This document shows positions 1 through 7,320 of a stretch of DNA of 9,576 nucleotides, piece after piece. Within the stretch, counting starts at the first letter, position 1, and every line of letters starts with the position of its first letter. Origin of the DNA: Methylococcaceae bacterium (GTDB lineage Bacteria; Pseudomonadota; Gammaproteobacteria; Methylococcales; Methylococcaceae). The stretch covers positions 1-9,576 of the forward strand of contig VEPB01000366.1 of assembly GCA_012026715.1 (NCBI GenBank), given 5' to 3'. The position numbers were made by a program, and so were the translations under genes. The notes beneath the pieces are model-generated. The model had not been told where the DNA came from. It saw only the letters and a list, made by a program, of their open reading frames with translations, and ran no database searches.

Positions 1-112
1 CCCGCATACCCAGGGTGCCGGCCAGAATGCCGGCGAGGCCGGCAAACAGGACCGGTTGGCGGGGGGATACGACGCCTATTGGCGGCAGGGGACCAGTTCC
101 GTTTGTTCGCAT
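1..112 (-). CDS. N-terminal fragment of an unidentified, probably membrane, protein
   Basis: An open frame on the minus strand starts with ATG at 112-110 and leaves the window after about 37 codons. The visible product begins MRTNGTGPLPPIG and then enters a hydrophobic stretch, VLFAGLAGILAGTLGM, around residues 21-36. This looks like a first transmembrane helix or an uncleaved signal anchor. A GGGAG Shine-Dalgarno lies 8 bases upstream of the ATG, and a TATAAT box lies about 75 bases upstream, so the start is well supported for such a short fragment. The gene is divergent from the outer-membrane protein gene at 301. I cannot assign a family from this fragment; transporter or other integral membrane protein is only an inference from hydrophobicity. 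Confidence 0.55.
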   Translation of the reverse strand, partial: MRTNGTGPLPPIGVVSPRQPVLFAGLAGILAGTLGMR

Positions 113-119
113 ACCGTGA

Positions 120-177
120 CTCCCAAGGGAGGATCGCCGCGGCTCGCCTCGCAAGGCGACCGGCTCTTACGCGATCC
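120..177 (-). promoter_or_regulatory. Structured 5' leader of the minus-strand gene, possible Shine-Dalgarno sequestering element
   Basis: GGATCGC at 131-137 is perfectly complementary to GCGATCC at 171-177, giving a 7-bp closing stem. Inside it TCGCCT (144-149) pairs with AGGCGA (154-159) around a four-base loop. Next to it, 120-131 reads CTCCCAAGGGAG; on the minus transcript this is CTCC-CTTG-GGAG, a 4-bp hairpin whose 3' arm is the gene's own Shine-Dalgarno. Together these sit between the putative transcription start near 181 and the ATG at 112, so they would form the leader of the minus-strand mRNA. No known riboswitch consensus was recognised. There is no T-run, so a terminator is not supported. 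Confidence 0.3.
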
Positions 178-187
178 AGCCCGATCC

Positions 188-213
188 ATTATAGGCGTTG
201 CTGATTTCATCAA
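188..213 (-). promoter_or_regulatory. Candidate sigma70 promoter for the minus-strand gene
   Basis: On the minus strand a perfect TATAAT (-10) occupies 193-188. TTGATG at 213-208 could serve as the -35, but the spacer is only 14 bases, shorter than the preferred 16-18, so the -35 assignment is weak. The predicted transcription start would be near 181, just before the 5' arm of the leader structure, which gives a leader of about 70 bases. Confidence 0.4.
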
Positions 214-228
214 GGAGGTGAAGCCGCG

Positions 229-261
229 ATGGAAGTTGGCGGAGCGTCGAGGAGGGCCTAA
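229..261 (+). other. Ten-codon mini-ORF with strong Shine-Dalgarno upstream of the MetA-like gene
   Basis: AAGGAGGTG at 212-220 is followed by ATG at 229 and the peptide MEVGGASRRA, ending at TAA 259-261. It is in the same frame as the gene starting at GTG 301, separated by 39 bases with no stop. It could be a leader peptide, the remnant of an older start cut off by a stop codon, or a chance match. The candidate promoter at 236-264 overlaps it; if that promoter is the real one, the mini-ORF would not be on the main transcript. Translation is unproven. Confidence 0.2.
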
Positions 262-264
262 TAT
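236..264 (+). promoter_or_regulatory. Candidate sigma70 promoter for the MetA-like outer-membrane gene
   Basis: TTGGCG at 236-241 (four of six matches to TTGACA) and TAATAT at 259-264 (four of six matches to TATAAT) are separated by an ideal 17-base spacer. Transcription would start near 271 and leave a leader of about 30 bases before the GTG at 301. AGGG at 289-292, 8 bases before the GTG, would be the ribosome-binding site. The motif match is moderate and untested. Confidence 0.35.
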
Positions 265-300
265 TCGCTCGAATCCCTCCCATTTTATAGGGTTGAGACT

Positions 301-1161
301 GTGCCAGTCGATCGCAGGTTTCTATCGGTTTTGTGTCTCTGGATCGGCTTGGCGTGGTACAGCCCTGCGGACTTGGCCGGAGAAAATGGCGGCACCAATT
401 ACCTGCCGGGCTTTTACGGCGATTTCGGCATGGCCGTGATGCCGGAGCGGGGGACTTTCCTCAACAATTTCATGGCCGCAACGGTCGATCGGGCCGGCGA
501 GTATCCAGCCGGATTCGAAATGCCGGGCATCCTCCACGTGACCGAACAGCAGCTGCTGGGGGGGCGCTACCTCGTGGGTTTTTATCCGGCGCTGGCGGGG
601 CTGGGCGATCCGAAAACCGGGCGGTTCGGCCTGGCCGATTCCTATCTGATCCCGGCCGCGCTCAACTGGCGCTGGGGCCGGCTCACCGCGCTGGCCTACG
701 AGGGCATCATTGCGCCCACCGGTCGCTACCGCAAGGGCGAACTCAACGCGGGGCGCAATCTGTGGACCTTCGACCACATTCTGTCGCTCACCTATGCGCT
801 GCCCTATCAATGGGAGGTGTCGGCGACCTTCGGCTATATGAACAATCTGCGAAACCCGGCGACCCGTTACCTAAGCGGCGACGAATTTCACTTTGACTAC
901 CTGGTTGGCTATTACCTCCGGCCCGAGGTCGGTTTGGGCATCGCCGGTTCCTGGTACCGGCAGACTACCGCCGATCGGGCGCCGGCCGGTGTCGAGACGG
1001 CCGCCCTGGGCGAGGCCGCGACCATCGGTCCGGTGTTGATGGTGGCGCCGCGGCTGGGCGGACGCGAGGTGACGCTGTCGCGCAAATGGCTGCACGAGTT
1101 CAACGTGAGCGGCCGACCGCCCGGCGACTACTGGGTGTGGCGGGCGTTCATGGCGTTCTGA
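301..1161 (+). CDS. Outer-membrane protein of the phenol-degradation MetA/SphA-like family
   Basis: This 286-residue protein is most likely an outer-membrane beta-barrel of the family Pfam calls the putative MetA-pathway of phenol degradation (PF13557). Members are often annotated as transporters of hydrophobic compounds, but the substrate is rarely proven. The family look comes from the mature N-terminus after a signal peptide (roughly residues 1-26, ending near ADLAG): ENGGTNYLPGFYGDFGMAV, then PERGTFLNNF. Alternating aromatic/hydrophobic strands follow, such as RWGRLTALAYEG, WEVSATFGYMNN and FDYLVGYYLRPEVGLGIAGS, and the protein ends WRAFMAF with the terminal Phe typical of barrels. The start is GTG 301: the same frame has TAA at 259-261 and no ATG, GTG or TTG between. 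It precedes the receptor gene by about 145 bases on the same strand with no terminator visible, so co-transcription is possible but unproven. Alternative: a related porin-like protein of another family. Confidence 0.75.
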   Translation: MPVDRRFLSVLCLWIGLAWYSPADLAGENGGTNYLPGFYGDFGMAVMPERGTFLNNFMAATVDRAGEYPAGFEMPGILHVTEQQLLGGRYLVGFYPALAGLGDPKTGRFGLADSYLIPAALNWRWGRLTALAYEGIIAPTGRYRKGELNAGRNLWTFDHILSLTYALPYQWEVSATFGYMNNLRNPATRYLSGDEFHFDYLVGYYLRPEVGLGIAGSWYRQTTADRAPAGVETAALGEAATIGPVLMVAPRLGGREVTLSRKWLHEFNVSGRPPGDYWVWRAFMAF

Positions 1162-1248
1162 ACTATTCTTCATCGGCACCGCGTGTAAGGAGTCCGGTGA
1201 GGGACGACGGGGTGACGGGGCGGAACCGATAACGAGGTCAGCGAGACG

Positions 1249-1293
1249 ATGGCAACCGGATCAGAGCGCGCAGGAAATGCCATGGGGTGGTAG
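1249..1293 (+). other. Disturbed 5' end of the receptor gene: short ORF ending in an in-frame TAG
   Basis: ATG 1249, with GAGGT at 1234-1238 as a possible ribosome-binding site, opens MATGSERAGNAMGW and stops at TAG 1291-1293, in the same frame as the receptor. The next codons in that frame read PASALAAGMG, which resembles the end of a signal peptide with an Ala-X-Ala cleavage site. In the frame starting at 1233, codons 1257-1301 read RIRARRKCHGVVACL, a basic n-region plus hydrophobic core. Skipping one G at 1302-1303 would fuse this to ALAAGMG. The signal peptide therefore appears split between frames. The basic frame has no ATG, GTG or TTG of its own before 1287, so at least two small shifts would be needed to link it to ATG 1249. 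Confidence 0.4.
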
Positions 1294-1305
1294 CCTGCCT
1301 CGGCG

Positions 1306-3318
1306 TTGGCGGCGGGGATGGGCGCGCGCGGGCCCGGCGAGGAGCTCGAGCGGCTGCCTCTGGGCCGGCTGGTGGAGGTTGCCAATCTGGAAGACCTGGC
1401 CAATCTGGTCGTCACCGGGACCAAGCTCCCCCAGGCCGCCGAGACCGTCACCCAGAATAGCTCGGAGCTGCGCGCCGACGATCTTGAACGCCACCCCCTC
1501 TACAACCGCAATATCGCCGAGTTTATGCGCTACAGCTCGGGTCAGTTCGTCAACGTGCTGTCGCGCAACGACGCCAACTGGGGCTCCTATGCCGGGCTCG
1601 GGCCCAAGTACAACAGTTATCTGCTGGATGGCCTGCCGATCGATTCCTTTGTCGACCCGATGAGCCTGGATCCCTGGGCCTTCGAGCGCATCGAGGTGTA
1701 CAAGGGGCCGGCGGCGGTGATGTATTCCAATTACCTGACCATGGATTTCGCCGGCAACGAGAGTCCCCTGGCGGGCACCACCAACCTGGTGTTGAAGGAC
1801 CGCATCGACCAGACCCGCAGCCGCGTGCAGCTGGGCTACGGTTCCTACGACACCGTGGCGGGACGGGCCTATCACCAGGGCCGGGCGGGCGATCTGAGCT
1901 ATTTCGCCGGCGCGTCGGAGGAGGTGTCGTCCTATACCCGTTACGGGACTGCCGACTCCGGCCTGTATACCCTGGATCACCCCCAGTACGAAAAAACCAA
2001 GTTTTACGGCAAGGCCAGCTATGCCTTCGGCCGCCCCGACCACACCCTGTCGGTGTTTGCCCACTTCACGAAGCATGACGGCGATCTCGGTCGGCCGAAC
2101 CGCGACTTTTCCCACGATTACGGCACCGTCAACGTGGCATACGACAATCGCCTGAGTGACGCCTGGCATCTGCAGTTCAAGATCGGCGAGCGCTATTACC
2201 AGCGCAAGTTCGGCAACGACGGCTGGCCCAGCAATAGGACCCTGGCCCTGACCCTGGCCGAGACGACCCGTCAGCGCATCCTGCCGGTGGATTTCACCGT
2301 CAATTTTCGGCATTGGGGACAATCCTGGCTCACCGCCGGGGTCGATTACCAGTCGGTGGACTACCGCACCATCAACCGCTCGCCGGCGGGTGTGGCCCGG
2401 GTCGAAAACAGCGCGGAGGCCGAATCGGTCGGACTCTATCTGCAGGAGAAGATCGTCTGGCACGACTGGGTGTTGCGCGCAGGGGTGCGCCACAACAGCC
2501 TGGAGCATCGCTATGACCTGCTGGGCGGCCAACGCCCGGCGCTCGATCGCAAGCACTGGGACGCCACCCTGTGGAGCGCCGGGTTGCGCTACAACCTCAC
2601 CCCCGAACTGGCGCTGTATGCCAATGCCGGTTCCAGCTTCATGGCGCCCACCGCCAAGCAGATCGGCGGCACCGTGGCGGCGCCGACCGACGAGGGTAAT
2701 CTGCCCAATCCGTCGCTGCGGCCCGAGTCCGGCCTCGGCAAGGATCTCGGGATCGACTGGCGTCCGACCCGCACGCTGAGCCTGGGAGCGCGCGCCTTCC
2801 ACAACGAAATCTCCTCGGCCATCGTCGACAATGTGCTCAGCACCCAACCGTCGCAGGCCATCGCCGTCAATGCCGGCTCCGTCACCGCCATGGGGCTGGA
2901 ACTGGACCTGCGCCACGCGCCGCTGGAACGCTTTCAGTGGTTCGCCAACCTCACCCTGAATCACAGCCGGGTCAGCAACCCGGCCCAGCCGGATCAGGAT
3001 GGCAGCGCCGTGCCTTTCGTTCCGGAGCAGCTCGCCAACCTGGGTTTCACCGCGCGGCTGCCCGGCGAACTGATCGCCTCGCCCTACCTCCATTGGGTCG
3101 GCCGCTACTGGGACAGTACCTCGCAGCGCAGCCGGCGGGCTTTCGGCGACTACGCGCTGCTCAACCTGCGGCTGCAGCGCCAGATGATGCGATATGGCGG
3201 GGCGAGCGTGGATCTGACCCTGGACCTCAACAATCTGGGCAATCGTCGCTTCGACATGCCCTTCGATTTCCGCGATCCCGGCTTCAACGCCTTCGCCGCG
3301 GTGGACGTGCGGTTTTGA
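1306..3318 (+). CDS. TonB-dependent outer-membrane receptor (5' end uncertain)
   Basis: This is a TonB-dependent receptor, taking up or sensing a scarce ligand at the outer membrane with TonB-ExbBD energy. From the TTG at 1306 the frame gives 670 residues. It has a probable TonB box (LVVTG, residues 34-38), a plug domain (about 36-165, with YNSYLLDGLPID and ERIEVYKGPAAVMY) and a 22-strand-type barrel to the C-terminus, which ends DVRF. The plug end is unusual: the normal GG-V-N-I region reads SPLAGTTNLVLKD after an insertion. The ligand cannot be read from sequence. No signal peptide exists from 1306 or from the ATG at 1318, although the protein must be exported; an in-frame TAG lies at 1291 and signal-like residues sit in another frame (see the entry at 1249). 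The coding frame itself is intact to the end, so selection appears to have kept the rest. The stop overlaps the start of the YfiR-like gene, implying co-translation and a shared role. Confidence 0.88.
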   Translation: MAAGMGARGPGEELERLPLGRLVEVANLEDLANLVVTGTKLPQAAETVTQNSSELRADDLERHPLYNRNIAEFMRYSSGQFVNVLSRNDANWGSYAGLGPKYNSYLLDGLPIDSFVDPMSLDPWAFERIEVYKGPAAVMYSNYLTMDFAGNESPLAGTTNLVLKDRIDQTRSRVQLGYGSYDTVAGRAYHQGRAGDLSYFAGASEEVSSYTRYGTADSGLYTLDHPQYEKTKFYGKASYAFGRPDHTLSVFAHFTKHDGDLGRPNRDFSHDYGTVNVAYDNRLSDAWHLQFKIGERYYQRKFGNDGWPSNRTLALTLAETTRQRILPVDFTVNFRHWGQSWLTAGVDYQSVDYRTINRSPAGVARVENSAEAESVGLYLQEKIVWHDWVLRAGVRHNSLEHRYDLLGGQRPALDRKHWDATLWSAGLRYNLTPELALYANAGSSFMAPTAKQIGGTVAAPTDEGNLPNPSLRPESGLGKDLGIDWRPTRTLSLGARAFHNEISSAIVDNVLSTQPSQAIAVNAGSVTAMGLELDLRHAPLERFQWFANLTLNHSRVSNPAQPDQDGSAVPFVPEQLANLGFTARLPGELIASPYLHWVGRYWDSTSQRSRRAFGDYALLNLRLQRQMMRYGGASVDLTLDLNNLGNRRFDMPFDFRDPGFNAFAAVDVRF

Positions 3319-3854
3319 CCGCCGTTCCCAGCGTCCGGTCTTGGGTTCGGCTCGGCCGCGCCGTTGTTGCGTTGGCCGCTTTGGCCGTATCCGCCGGCGC
3401 CATGGCGGAGGATTTGGAGGCCAAGGTCAAATCGGCCTATCTGTTTCATCTGGTCAAGTTCGTCGAATGGCCGGAACTGCCTCCCACCGAATTGAGGCTG
3501 TGCGTGTTGGGGGATGGCGCGGTAGGCTCGCAACTCAGCGAACTGGCGGGCCGACCGGCCAAGAATCGAAGCCTGGTGGTGGCGGTCGATCCGGAGGCCG
3601 GTCCAGCCGGTTGCCAGTTGCTGTTCATCGGTCGCGCGCGGTCCGGCGCCGAAGGGCTGCTGGAACGGCTGCGCGGTTCGCCGGTGTTGACGGTCGGTGA
3701 TCGGGACGGTTTCGTCGCCAGTGGCGGTATCGTCGGATTCTATAGCGAGGGCGGCCGCATCAAACTGGAGATCGATCCGGAAGCGGCGCGCACGGCGGGT
3801 TTGCGCATCAGCGGCAAGCTCATGGAACTGGCCCGCCCGGTGGCACCGCACTGA
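3315..3854 (+). CDS. YfiR-like periplasmic regulator (DUF4154)
   Basis: This 179-residue exported protein belongs to the YfiR/DUF4154 family (PF13689). In Pseudomonas, YfiR is a periplasmic repressor of the CHASE8 cyclase YfiN. Visible family hallmarks are VKSAYLFHLVKFVEWP at residues 38-53, LCVLG at 62-66, CQLLFIG at 100-106, then SPVLTVGD, GGIVGFY and the closing LRISGKLMELA. Cys63 and Cys100 fit the first structural disulfide of YfiR; no other cysteine is present, so the second pair is absent. I chose TTG 3315 because it gives a full signal peptide (Arg-rich n-region, VVALAALAVSAGAMA, cleavage after residue 31 before EDLEAK). The next in-frame ATG, at 3402, would remove it. The TTG overlaps the receptor's TGA by four bases. 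The kinase carrying a CHASE8 sensor follows 11 bases downstream, so it is the probable partner. The exact start codon is less sure than the family. Confidence 0.85.
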   Translation: MTAVPSVRSWVRLGRAVVALAALAVSAGAMAEDLEAKVKSAYLFHLVKFVEWPELPPTELRLCVLGDGAVGSQLSELAGRPAKNRSLVVAVDPEAGPAGCQLLFIGRARSGAEGLLERLRGSPVLTVGDRDGFVASGGIVGFYSEGGRIKLEIDPEAARTAGLRISGKLMELARPVAPH

Positions 3855-3858
3855 GGTA
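3853..3858 (+). promoter_or_regulatory. Shine-Dalgarno of the hybrid kinase, overlapping the YfiR-like stop codon
   Basis: GAGG at 3853-3856 overlaps the TGA (3852-3854) of the YfiR-like gene and lies 9 bases before ATG 3866. This supports that start and suggests translational coupling between regulator and kinase. Confidence 0.5.
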
Positions 3859-3865
3859 ATCCGTC

Positions 3866-7294
<3,429 letters not shown>

Positions 7295-7320
7295 GCGGAT
7301 CCCGAACAGACCGTAACCCC

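Noticed and set aside
120..131. CTCCCAAGGGAG as a terminator hairpin
   Set aside because: There is no T-run on either strand and the arms would leave a two-base loop; it fits a small ribosome-binding-site hairpin better.
131..177. Cyclic-di-GMP (GEMM) riboswitch, tempting because of the c-di-GMP genes downstream
   Set aside because: The conserved GEMM core (tetraloop, tetraloop receptor and central A-rich junction) is not present on either strand.
56..439. Plus-strand open frame crossing the divergent intergenic region
   Set aside because: It overlaps two promoter candidates and the start of the MetA-like gene in another frame, has no ribosome-binding site and shows no domain-like composition.
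1187..1232. AAGGAG with GTG at 1197 as an alternative start for the receptor
   Set aside because: The spacing is only 4 bases and the frame stops at TAA 1230-1232.
1291..1293. TAG as a recoded codon (readthrough or pyrrolysine) in the receptor gene
   Set aside because: No recoding element or pyrrolysine gene is visible, and the peptide before the TAG does not make a good signal peptide even if it is read through; frame damage explains more.
7295..7320. Separate promoter or terminator between the kinase and the c-di-GMP gene
   Set aside because: The gap is only 26 bases, with no hairpin, T-run or promoter-like hexamers; a single transcript is more likely.
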